64,000 nt of DNA, from positions 96,747,585 through 96,811,584 of the forward strand of contig OY821519.1 in assembly GCA_963682025.1 (NCBI GenBank), written 5' to 3'. Below the pieces are notes generated by a model. The model made no database searches, was not told where the DNA came from, and saw only the letters and a list, made by a program, of their open reading frames with translations. Positions 23,126-32,992 of this stretch are shown in pieces (position 1 is the stretch's first letter; each line of letters starts with the position of its first letter). Source of the stretch: Cordilura impudica. Lineage: Eukaryota; Arthropoda; Insecta; Diptera; Scathophagidae. A program made the translations under genes and the position numbers.

Positions 23126-23320
23126 GTTGTTTTGCCTGAATGAAGTTTTAATTTTAGTTAGAATCTGTATATATCTATATAAAAAAACGTTTGTGCATTT
23201 GTTAATATTAATTGAAAACTGTTAAAGTAAAACCATGTTTTATTTATGAACATTAAAATAAATATTTATTGTAACGTACATATGTATAAGAATGACCAAT
23301 ATATTTCTATTATTGTAATT

Positions 23321-24199
23321 CTAAAAAGAGTGAACAATATTTTTAGTTTCATTATTCTGGCAGTAAATGAATAAATTTGCTGGCTTTCCGACACGGGAAA
23401 AACAACTGTTTTAGAGGTGCAAACCACATATTTGCAATGATTGTCCTTGAGATTTATTAATGGTCATGGCAAAGCCCAATCTGTTCGGAAATTGCAGTCT
23501 TTTGAATGTTATCGGTGTGTCGGTAGGAGTCATAGGAATTGTTGGTAGCAAGACATGTTCTCCTGTAAATTTGCCTTTGAGAATTGTGGCCTCAATAACA
23601 TTGGGCATTATTCTCTTAACAATTAACCTGGTTCCATTACATAGTCTCGGAGCGTTGAGGTTACGTAGCAAAATTATTGGAGAACCAACTTTTAATTTTA
23701 ATAAATGTGGCGGTAGACCGGGCACATCAAGTAAATTCAAAAATTCTGTTGTATAATTGACTGCTTCATTTTCTTCAACAACACTATCCATAGATTTGAA
23801 AGAAAACGTTTCGGAATCAATCATGTCCTGAATAACAATATTAATATTATCGACATCGAAATTTTTTGCGGGTAAAATAGTTCTTTCACTTAACCAAGTA
23901 GTTGTTTTGAAAATTGGTCAGCCGTTGGATCATGGATAATAAAATGAAAGCTCCACCAAAAAGTCTTTCATTGCCTTTCAAATCTATTAAGGTTCTATAT
24001 ATTGCTTCTAAAGAATGTTTATGAGCCATGTTACATTCATCCCAAATACTAATATTGCATTTTTGCAGAACTTTTGCCACACCGGAATGTTTTTTTATAT
24101 TACATACGGCATTTTGATTCGTTTGTACGTTTAACGGTGATTTGAGTGCTGCATGAGCTGTGCGACCACCATGCAATAATGTAGCGGCTTTTTCCTTCC
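23321..24199 (-). pseudogene. Helitron PIF1-type helicase fragment
   Basis: C-terminal two-thirds of a Helitron Rep-helicase. From 24199 downward it reads AATLLHGGRTAHAALKSPLN, then ISIWDECNMAHKHSLEAIY (Walker B, DE box), IDLKGNERLFGGAFILL, and after lesions GLPPHLLKLKVGSPIILLRN, RLCNGTRLIV, FPNRLGFAMTINKSQGQSLQICG and finally RVGKPANLFIYCQNNETKN with a stop at 23321. The P-loop and the Rep nuclease domain are missing on the 5' side. The DNA after SLQICG lacks the usual 'LYVACS' block. Helitron helicases unwind DNA during rolling-circle transposition. Confidence 0.85.
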
Positions 24200-24663
24200 T
24201 TTTTGGTTAGAATATTTGTATATAAAAACGTTTGTGAATTTTGAAACTTATAAAATTGAAATAAATTTGACAACTCATTATTTTTCGAATGCCAGCGCCA
24301 TCTACCGGGTCCAACAAACAAATTTTTGGCAACATCTAACATACATATGTATATGTACATTCTTAGTTTCAGTAAAATCGCACCGTAAATAAGAATATTC
24401 GAAATGACTTTACCCCAGCGCCATTATCGGATCGATTTATACATATAAAAATTTCCTATGATAAAACAAACATACATTCTGAATTGCAGTCAAATCGCAC
24501 TGAAAATAGGAATTTTGTTTATAACTAGACTCCAATGCCAGCTAGAGGGTTAAAACTAAAAAAAAACACAGAAGAGCTCGAACCAAACCTATGGTACAAA
24601 TCTTAGCTCGACAGCTCTTATGGTTCCGGAGATCGTTCGTTACAAACAAATGCACCAAGGTTT
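24200..24663. other. AT-rich DNA with two related sub-blocks
   Basis: Contains 'agcgccatctaccgggtcc' at 24292..24311, similar to the putative Helitron end at 19800. Two related segments (about 24350..24440 and 24440..24550) share 'aaaatcgcac' and 'atttatacatataaaa'. No gene. Confidence 0.4.
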
Positions 24664-25260
24664 GTATACCCTCCACTCCAGTGTGCAGAGGGTATATATG
24701 AGTTTGTCATTTCGTTTGTAATAATTAGAAAAAAAAATTTGGACCCCATAAAATATATATATTTGTGATCCTTATAACAACCGGAGTTGATATAGCGATG
24801 TCCGTCTGTCCGTCCGTCCGTCTGTCCGTCTGTGGAAATCACGATGACGTCATCAATCGTGCAGATAGGGAGCTCGTTGACATAAAAAATGATTCGTTAA
24901 CATCCTGAGAAGTTTTCTGTTTGAAATCGTCCAAATCGGTCAATTATACCCCGAGATTTGAATAAAGAACTAACAAAAGTCTTCAAAAAATATAATTTTC
25001 TATGTTGTTCTTGTCACGATCACGTCCTCAATAGGATAGCTAAGGTGATTATTTTTAGTGCGAATGATTGAACAAATTCATGGGCAGATTTCTATTTCAA
25101 AAATCATTAAAATCGATAGAACAGGTCCATGGAAATCTCTGAAAAAGTAAAAAAAAAATGAAAAATATGATGTTTCTATATTGTTCTTGTTGTTATTCTA
25201 AATGTTCTATTGTTGTCATAGCTGGACTTACTGTTTTTGTGGTCTTTGTGGTAATAATAT
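24664..25260 (+). mobile_element. Mini-me/HINE-C copy
   Basis: Starts 'gtataccctccactccagtgtgcagagggta', has a GTCC/GTCT microsatellite at 24797..24835, then 'acgatgacgtcatcaat' and a body related to 61385..61700 (shared 'gatgtccgtctgtccgtc' and 'tctatgttgttctt'). No gene; the right boundary is unclear. Confidence 0.6.
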
Positions 25261-25359
25261 AATAAAAACTAACCCTTTGTACATTTTTTTATCAACCCTG
25301 GTAGAAAAATTTAATAGTTTCCATTGTTTTGGCATCACTAAAAAAAATTTACTAGATCA

Positions 25360-26930
25360 TTCCTGTCATTGCCACGAGCCTGCCTGCAAAGTTCCAGATC
25401 GATTGGGTCACGGGAAAGTGGTTAAAATCGACCCAAAAATTTTTTCGACAAGGAGACACTACGAGTTAATATAAAGGGAGTAAAAATTCACCAGCATTTA
25501 AAGCAAATAATACTAAAATACCTAGTTGTTAATAAAAAAAAAAAAACGATGTAAATTTAGGAAAATAATTTTTTTATGTATTAATTTATTTAAGGAGGAA
25601 AACACAAAATTAACTTTTGATGTTGTATTTTTTGTGTGTAATATTTCCATATACATACATACACATATTAAATAATACAAATAATATACATATATTCTAT
25701 ATATTTATATCCATAATAACTGCATGTTAGAAATAAATTGGTATATTATTTTATTTACATAAAATTCTGCAATATTTTGTTGTGGGGAAAATACATTTCT
25801 TTTGCATTAACAGAGTGTCACTTCATTTTGCTCAGCGTGACTATGCCACAGTAGATGGCGCCACAATTTTTGTTTGTTCTAATTAGCTTTCCAATAGTTA
25901 TTTCTATTTTAACAAGAATGTCAATATTTTCAAATAAATGTTATACATAACAATGCTAAGAGTATACACGGGCTGGTCTTTTATTTCATACGTATTTTCA
26001 TTATTCTTTTACAAATATGAACATAAGTTTGGCATATTAACTTTTTGTTGTCTTTACAAAATAGAGTTACCGAGTTCATCAATGTGTTTTTTGCTTTCAA
26101 AACAGTTCTACATAGATATATAGAATTATTATTCTGCTTTACCTACAAAATATCTGATTGCGATTACATCTAATTTTTAAAAATTGTTTATAATTACTAA
26201 AGCATTATTATTCACATAAATACAAAATTGCACTTTTTAAATTTTCCATTCAAATTTTAGAAAATATCAATTCTAAAAACTGGAATTAAAATTTCCAATT
26301 ATAAATTAGAAAATAATTGCATTTCAGAAAATAATATCAAAACGTCGGAAATAATAATTTTAAATTTAGAAGACATCAATTGCATCAAATTAAAAAAAAA
26401 AAACACCAAATATGTTTACATTTAAAAAATGTTTACATTAAAAAAAAATATTGGTATTCAGGAGAAATTAATAGCTTTTCAGTAACTTCTTCTAACGATG
26501 GTCGAATCGCAAAAAAAAAAAGCAAAATTATTAGTAAAATTTTTAAACGATATTCGCTATTGTTAAAGTCAGCTGTTGTTGTTATCTAAACGACAACCAT
26601 TTTTGTGTTGTTTATTCAATCGATAAAAACTTACGCCCATATTCATAATCAAATTGTAGCAGTTGGCTAACTTTTTTTCATACGAAAATTTCAAAATTTG
26701 TATGAAACAAAGTTAGCCAACTGCTAGAATTTGATTATGAATACGGGCGTTAAATTCTTAGGTTGAAATGAAAATATCTGGCTTCTATTAAAAAACTTTT
26801 TTATATAAATAAAAAAATTAAATAGCATATTCGATTCATTATTTCATTTTCAAATAAATAAACAGAAATATTAGTAAAAAAAATAAAGATATTAAACATC
26901 AACATAAAATCATCCTGTCAAGCACGACAA
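25360..26930 (+). repeat. Repeat C, copy 1
   Basis: About 1.5 kb non-coding unit. The left part matches 4413..4600 inverted, then 'agacactacgagttaata', 'aaagggagtaaaaattcacc', 'aacagagtgtcacttcattt', 'gtagatggcgccacaattt' and 'ttgattgcgattacatc' follow. It is repeated directly at 26931. Copy 1 alone carries a 116 bp MITE at 26634..26749. It joins copy 2 at 'tcaagcacga-caagcagacac'. Confidence 0.78.
26634..26749. mobile_element. 116 bp foldback MITE, TTA target duplication
   Basis: Arms are near-perfect inverted repeats: CGCCCATATTCATAATCAAA on the left and its complement on the right, continuing for about 57 bases each (shared AGCAGTTGGCTAACTTT). It is flanked by TTA on both sides (26631..26633, 26750..26752). 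Repeat C copy 2 has the empty site, 'aaaacttaaattt', near 28055. A 3 bp TWA duplication points to PIF/Harbinger mobilisation. Confidence 0.9.
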
Positions 26931-28690
26931 GCAGACACTACGAGTTAATATAAAGGGAGTAAAAATTCACCAACAGCTAAAGCAAATAATGCTAAAATAC
27001 TTAGTTGTTAAAGAAAAAGAACAATGTAAATTTAGCAAAAAAAAAATATTTATGTATTAATTTATTTAAAGAGAAAAACACAAAAAAATATATGTACATA
27101 TTTTCTATATGTGTGTATATCCACAATAACTGCATGTTAGAAATAAATCGGTATATTATTTTATTTACATAAAATTCTGCAATATTTTGTTGTGGGGAAA
27201 ATACATTTCTTTTGCATTAACAGAGTGTCACTTCATTTTGCTCAGCGTGACTATGCCACAATAGATGGCGCCACAATTTTTGTTCTAATTAGCTTTGCTA
27301 TAGTTATTTCTATTTTAACATGAATGTCAATATTTTCAAATAGATATCATACAAAACAATGTTAAGAGTATCCACCGGCTGGTCCTTTATTTCATACGTT
27401 TTTCATTATTCTTTTATATATGAACATAAGTTTGGCATATTAACTTTTTATTGCCTTTAAAAAATACAGTTACCGAGTTCATCAATGATTTTTTTGCTTT
27501 CAAAACAGTTCTACATAGTTATATGGAACTATTATTCTGCTTTACCTGCAAAATATCTGATTGCGATTACATCTAATTTTTAAAAATTGCTTGTAATTAC
27601 TAAAGCATTATTATTCACATAAATACAAAATTGCACTTTTTAAATTTTCCATTCAAATTTAAGAAAATATCAATTCTAAAAAGAATTAAAATTTCCAATT
27701 ATAAATTCGAAAATATTAATTGAATTTCAGAAAATCATTTGAAAAAGTCGGAAATAATAATTTTAAATTTAGAAGACATCAATTGCATCTTTAATATGTA
27801 AATTTTATTCGTTAAACACAAATTACATTTAAAAAATGTTTACGTTTAAAGAAAATATTTCCATTCAGGAAAAATTAATAACTTTTCAGTACCGCGATTC
27901 AGTAACTTCTGTTAGCGATAGTCGAATCGTTAACAAAAATAAAATAGCAAAATTATCACTAAAATTTTTAAGCGATATTCGCTATTGTTAAGGTCAGCTG
28001 TTGTTGTTATCTAAACGACAACCATGTTTGTGTTGTTTATTCAATCGATAAAAACTTAAATTTTTAGGTTGAAATGTGAAAATATTTTGCATTAATTAAA
28101 AAATCTTTTTTATATAAATAAAAAAATTAAATAGCATATTCAATTCATTATTTCATTTTCAAATAAATAAACAGAAATATTAGTAAAAAAAAAAATAAAG
28201 ATATTAAGAATAAACATAAAATCATCCTGTCAAGCACGAAGTAATTTGTTTTTTCTATTCTTCTTCGTGTTTTTCGCTTATTTTGACAGAGATGCCACTC
28301 GTTTACAATTTAAATAACTAGAAAAATAGATTTGTCGACTGTCGTTAAGATGTATGTACTTAGTGAATCACTGTCAAACCTTAGTGCAAACAACGATAGC
28401 TGTCGATATATTTTGCGATTGTCGGATCGTTGAAATTTATAGAATCGGATTACAGAAAACATTGATTAAAATTCAATGAATTTTAGAAAACCTCAAATGA
28501 TATTTAAGAATTGCGAACATAAAAATTGTTACATAAATAATGAATGTTATTTTTTATACATAAATTTTCACAATTTTTTTTGGATGAATATTTGAAGTTT
28601 TTCAGAAAATAAAGATAACAGATTATTTTATTGAAAATGTTTGGGACATTTGGTTTTTTTGCGTTTGTCATCCCTAATTTGATTATTTAT
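26931..28690 (+). repeat. Repeat C, copy 2
   Basis: Direct copy of 25452..26930, from 'agcagacactacgagttaata' on. It extends beyond copy 1 at the right: after 'tcaagcacga' it continues to about 28690, and this extension includes 'tttgcgtttgtcatcccta', matched inverted at 11475..11500. The longest copy of the family in the window. No coding frame. Confidence 0.75.
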
Positions 28691-28701
28691 TATTATAAAT
28701 T

Positions 28702-28892
28702 TATTCTCTATGTTTTCCAAATATGGCAATATTTTAATAAAAAAAAAGTTGAGAGAGCTTTTTTTTTTGGTTATTATTTTGTTACTCCATCTGACCTATA
28801 TTGAAGCGCCCCGGTAGGTGAGTAGGTGGCGTTCTCGCCTATCATGCGGGGGTCGTGGGTTCGATTCCCACCAGAGGCTTTGGTCTGTCGCT

Positions 28893-28926
<34 letters not shown>

Positions 28927-29350
28927 ACACTACTCCCTCTTTCCTCCTTCCTATATCTATATCTTTCCTGAGATCAACACAATGCACTGCATCTGTAGGG
29001 GGCATCCCCTGAGTGTTGATTAATAATAAAAAAAAAAAAAAAAAAAATTGCCGCAATGAAAAAATATTTCGCCAGTTAAAAGAAACTATACAGCCATCTC
29101 CAATTAGCACGATTTAATGCATATAGCCCCCGTACACAACCATTACCTATGCAATGGAGGTTAGGGCGAGCTATTTAATTTGCAAAAACTAAATTAATCG
29201 AGAAGTTATGTCATATAACCGGAAACGGATGCATATAGAAAACGCATGCATATTTTGCCAATATTTTGTTTACATTTATTATCAATAGTCAAACCGAGGT
29301 GGAGGGTATTAAAGATTCGGCACAGCCGAATTTAACACTCTTACTTGTTT
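28702..29350 (-). mobile_element. HINE-B copy, split by a SINE
   Basis: Matches 7419..8024 in reverse: 'ctctatgttttccaaatatg', 'ccagttaaaagaaact', 'gcacgatttaatgc', and at the right end 'aaaccgaggtggagggta', the hairpin ATTCGGCACAGCCGAAT (29313..29330) and 'aacactcttacttgtttt'. The SINE at 28802..29047 interrupts it. Confidence 0.75.
28802..29047 (+). mobile_element. tRNA-derived SINE
   Basis: The head resembles a tRNA gene: an A-box-like GTAGGTGAGTAGGTGG (about 28814) and a clear B box GGTTCGATTCC (28858..28868), the internal RNA polymerase III promoter. A run of ~31 A follows at 28895..28925, then ~100 bases of body ('gatcaacacaatgcactgc ... gagtgttgatt', self-complementary ends), then a second A tract to 29047. 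It does not fold as a full tRNA (no anticodon arm), so it is a SINE, not a tRNA gene. Target duplication unclear; inserted in HINE-B. Confidence 0.8.
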
Positions 29351-29640
29351 TAAGCAAAAATTGTTTTTTGCAGACAATAAGGATTTAATACAATCAAAAA
29401 TACTTAAAACAATTAATTACATCAAAATAACTACATCAAAGCCGTCACGGCTTCCTAATGCCCATTCTGAGCAGAAATCATGTTCTTTCAGTGTCTAACT
29501 GCTATTACACGATTTTAAGATTAACATTCTTGGGAATCCCAGCCTTTTTTTTAATTAATAATATACTTATTGTGATGTTAAGCTTCCTATGGTCGTCCTA
29601 AGCAGGAATGATTAAAACAAATATGCTCTAATTTTATTTG
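29351..29640. other. Unassigned AT-rich DNA
   Basis: No recognisable gene. Includes short TACATCAAA/ACATCAAAG repeats near 29420. Confidence 0.4.
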
Positions 29641-29690
29641 CTATCTGCGACGTTTCGACACTCTGGTTGGTGTCCTCATCAGGCGTCTAA
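29640..29690 (-). ncRNA. Possible hammerhead-like motif
   Basis: On the minus strand: GC-CTGATGA (29682..29676), a stem GACAC...GTGTC with loop, then GAAACGTC (29656..29649). CTGATGA and GAAA are the conserved hammerhead core, and GTC is the usual cleavage triplet. Helix I is only two base pairs and one G is unpaired next to helix II, so activity is doubtful. Such motifs are known from Penelope-like retroelements. Confidence 0.35.
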
Positions 29691-29812
29691 TTTTATTTAA
29701 TAATAACCGGAGGACCCCTGCTGCGCCGCAGCATTACATTATATTATATTAATTTTTATAATATAATACCAAAATTTGCCAAGAGAAGTTAACGTACAGT
29801 AATGCCAAAATA

Positions 29813-30236
29813 TCAGAGTTCAGAAAAAAACACACACTGAATAAAAAACTCGTACATATATGTAAACAAACATAACTTAGACCAACACACACATATTTTT
29901 ATTTTCATACCAATTATGTTTGTTTTTAAATTTTCTTCGGTGCCCAACACAACCATGACTGTGTTCGTTTTAATATTTCGTTATTTACACGAACATTTTT
30001 GTATCACATACTTTTTGTTTCAATCACACATAAAGCACACATTTTTGAGTGTTGCTTTATTTGAAGTTCAGGTTCTGGTACGTGTACTGAAAAAAAACAC
30101 AGAACATGTACAATAAACAGGTTCGAGTTCAGTTATATTTTAAGTCGTGTTGTAGCTCGTGTAGTAAGAAAAAACAGAACATATACAATAAACAGGTTCG
30201 AGTTCAGTTATATTTTAAGTCTAGTTATAGAGGTTT
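29813..30236 (+). mobile_element. hAT-type foldback, single-arm copy
   Basis: Starts CAGAGTTCAGAAAAAAACAC, the terminal sequence of the foldback family seen at 33644, 52364 and 61932, and continues through 'cccaacacaaccatgactgtg' and 'aacaggttcgagttcagtta' repeats. The opposite terminus is missing, so it is one arm plus centre. The 66-codon frame inside is a by-product of the repeat. Confidence 0.7.
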
Positions 30237-30740
30237 GAGAGAAGAAAAATATTGAAAAAATCTTGAATGTAAAGTTTATTCATAAATTCTTTTAATATAT
30301 AAGATTAAGATTACACATTAATTATCACTTTAAAAAATTTGTGTGAATTTTTGTAAAATAAGTAATTACAATCACTGGTCATTAGGAACATATCAAAATT
30401 ATAAATTTTATATTTCTGAATTAGAACCAAAAATGTGAGTATCATGGTCACAACCGTCACAATGGAACTTCCCACTTCTAAATAATTGGTACAGGAAAAG
30501 AAAATTTCTGTTTGATTTGTCAAACTAAACCGGACTCAATTAACTATTAAAAACTTATTGTTAATTTGTTGGAAAAAAATACAACAATGAAATAGTTGCT
30601 TAGGTTTGGAACAATAATATATGGAGTTAATTTTGTTTTTGCAATTAAATTTTTTTTGTTATTAATATAATATCGGTATATGTATAATGTAATAAAAGTT
30701 AAAAGTGTTATTTTGCATAAATCAATTTGGAAAGAATGTG
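30237..30740. other. Unassigned AT-rich DNA
   Basis: No gene recognised; the 70-codon minus frame at 30311..30523 has no motif. It ends at the TAA target site of the Harbinger element. Confidence 0.4.
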
Positions 30741-31218
30741 TAAAGGTGCGTTTAGACTATGCTAATATTTGTGCAAAATCATAAAAATTTTGTTTGTCCT
30801 TGTGTAAACACTCGATTTTGTTAGCCACCAAATATTTTTCGACTGTTTGTTGGCTAACAAAAATCTTTGTTTGTGAAGAAAGCTTTTCATAGTGTAAACA
30901 CTTTGTCAGCACGTCGCAACAAATATTTGGCCCGATATTTTGTTTGTTCTCGCAATATTTTTGGCGGAACAAACAGCGACAAATAATTGTAGAAACGTGG
31001 GTTGCCAACAGTTATTTTTGACAGTGCTTAACATATAAAAAATTAAAAAAATTTAAATGGCAATACTGGTCAATTCGTTTGACAGATTGGTAAGTAAAAA
31101 ACGCGTTTCTGTAATTCTTAATTATAAAGCATATTTTTCTGAAAGAAAATGGACGACAACGATGCAGCAGTTATTGAATCGCCCCCCATCATTTGCCAAA
31201 AAAACCAAAAGGAAGAAG

Positions 31219-31443
31219 ATGACGCACGACTGGAGCGAAGAAGATATATTTAAATTGATCGGCAAAGTGGAGTGAAATCCTTGCATTTGGAATACATCAA
31301 GTGCAGACTACCATAATAGACCCATGCAAGATAATGCATGAACTGAGATTGGTGGTATGCTAAATATTAGAACGGAAGAAGTTTGCACAAAATGGTCGAA
31401 TTCGATAGAGTTCCAAGAGAATTTGAACCAGCTTTTTAATTGA
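31219..31443 (+). pseudogene. Harbinger-associated MADF/Myb-like DNA-binding protein
   Basis: Reads MTHDWSEEDIFKLIGKVE, stop, then NPCIWNTSSADYHNRPMQDNA, stop, then TEIGGMLNIRTEEVCTKWSN, ending at 31443. The W-E-I-xx-V-xx-P-W-x5-Y-x3-R order with EIG and KW matches a MADF-type domain. Both internal stops are TGA, the second where a Trp is expected. The upstream 60 codons (Lys-rich) are poorly conserved. PIF/Harbinger elements carry such a second protein, which assists transposase DNA binding and nuclear import. Confidence 0.7.
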
Positions 31444-31686
31444 AAGTGCAACGATGAATGTGATAATTTTCTTAATATTAATATTGCCAACGAATTTGCT
31501 TTATTTTTTTTTTTATCAAACATTAATTTTAAGATTGCCAATGAATGTGCCTAATTTTTAGTTTTTTTTAACAAACATTAATCTTAAGATTGCCAACGAA
31601 TGTGCCTTAATTTTTTTTAATAATAATAAAAATATACTTCAAATTGACAAATATTATTTTAAAAAATAGACAGCAATTCAGTTATA

Positions 31687-32992
31687 ACGGGTGATTTTTT
31701 AAGAGCTTGATAACTTTTTTTTAAAAAAAAACGCATAAAATTTGCAAAATCTCATCGGTTCTTTATTTGAAACGTTAGATTGGTCCATGACATTTACTTT
31801 TTGAAGATAATTGCATTTAAATGTTGACCGCGGCTGCGTCTTAGGTGGTCCATTCGGAAAGTCCAATTTTGGGCAACTTTTTCGAGCATTTCGGCCGGAA
31901 TAGCCCGAATTTCTTCGGAAATGTTGTCTTCCAAAGCTGGAATAGTTGCTGGCTTATTTCTGTAGACTTTAGACTTGACGTAGCCCCACAAAAAATAGTC
32001 TAAAGGCGTCAAATCGCATGATCTTGGTGGCCAACTTACCGGTCCATTTCTTGAGATGAATTGTTCTCCGAAGTTTTCCCTCAAAATGGCCATAGAATCG
32101 CGAGCTGTGTGGCATGTAGCGCCATCTTGTTGAAACCACATGTCAACCAAGTTCAGTTCTTCCATTTTTGGCAACAAAAAGTTTGTTAGCATCGAACGAT
32201 AGCGATCGCCATTCACCGTAACGTTGCGTCCAACAGCATCTTTGAAAAAATACGGTCCAATGATTCCACCAGCGTACAAACCACACCAAACAGTGCATTT
32301 TTCGGGATGCATGGGCAGTTCTTGAACGGCTTCTGGTTGCTCTTCACTCCAAATACGGCAATTTTGCTTATTTACGAAGCCATTCAACCAGAAATGAGCC
32401 TCATCGCTGAACAAAATTTGTCGATAAAAAAGCGGATTTTCTGCCAACTTTTCTAGGGCCCATTCACTGAAAATTAGACGTTGTGGCAGATCGTTCGGCT
32501 TCAGTTCTTGCACGAGCTGTATTTTATACGGTTTTACACCAAGATCTTTGCGTAAAATCTTCCATGTGGTCGAATAACACAAACCCAATTGCTGCGAACG
32601 GCGACGAATCGACATTTCACGGTCTTCAGCAACACTCTCAGAAACAGACGCAATATTCTCTTCTGTACGCACTGTACGCATTCGTGTGGTTGGTTTAATG
32701 TCCAATAAAGTAAACTGAGTGCGAAACTTGGTCACAATCGCATTAATTGTTTGCTCACTTGGTCGATTATGTAGACCATAAATCGGACGTAAAGCGCGAA
32801 ACACATTTCGAACCGAACACTGATTTTGGTAATAAAATTCAATGATTTGCAAGCGTTGCTCGTTAGTAAGTCTATTCATGATGAAATGTCAAAGCATACT
32901 GAGCATCTTTCTCTTTGACACCATGTCTGAAATCCCACGTGATCTGTCAAATACTAATGCATGAAAATCCTAACCTCAAAAAAATCACCCGT
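31687..32992 (-). mobile_element. Intact DD41D mariner
   Basis: A 1306 bp Tc1/mariner element with matching ends (ACGGGTGATTTTTT at both termini) and a TA duplication on each side (31685..31686 and 32993..32994). It sits directly after the C-terminal codons of the Harbinger transposase (QYQQI). It contains one uninterrupted transposase gene. Confidence 0.92.
31794..32879 (-). CDS. DD41D mariner transposase, intact (361 aa)
   Basis: Cut-and-paste transposase. The N-terminal paired-like helix-turn-helix part (residues ~1-110) contains NEQRLQIIEFYYQNQCSV and ALRPIYGLHNRPSEQTI. The catalytic domain has D159 (LFSDEAHFWLNG), D252 (WFQQDGATCHTA) and D294 (CDLTPLDYFLWGYVK), with 41 residues between the second and third. 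That is the DD41D signature, as in the rosa-type mariners of flies, not the DD34D of classic mariner. WPPRSCDLTPLDYF replaces YSPDLAP. Length is typical (~345-361). No stop or frame break; the stop lies ~107 bp inside the left end and the start ~113 bp inside the right end. All catalytic residues are present, so it may be functional. Confidence 0.93.
   Translation of the reverse strand: MNRLTNEQRLQIIEFYYQNQCSVRNVFRALRPIYGLHNRPSEQTINAIVTKFRTQFTLLDIKPTTRMRTVRTEENIASVSESVAEDREMSIRRRSQQLGLCYSTTWKILRKDLGVKPYKIQLVQELKPNDLPQRLIFSEWALEKLAENPLFYRQILFSDEAHFWLNGFVNKQNCRIWSEEQPEAVQELPMHPEKCTVWCGLYAGGIIGPYFFKDAVGRNVTVNGDRYRSMLTNFLLPKMEELNLVDMWFQQDGATCHTARDSMAILRENFGEQFISRNGPVSWPPRSCDLTPLDYFLWGYVKSKVYRNKPATIPALEDNISEEIRAIPAEMLEKVAQNWTFRMDHLRRSRGQHLNAIIFKK

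Noticed and set aside
24797..24835. CRISPR-like or regulatory array from GTCCGTCCGTCC repeats
   Set aside because: It is the GTCY microsatellite of mini-me/HINE repeats, without spacers.
28802..28880. tRNA gene
   Set aside because: A clear B box is present but there is no anticodon arm or acceptor pairing, and poly-A plus a body follow, so it is a SINE head.
28796..29110. 104-codon minus frame with poly-Phe
   Set aside because: It is the complement of the SINE and its A-tracts.
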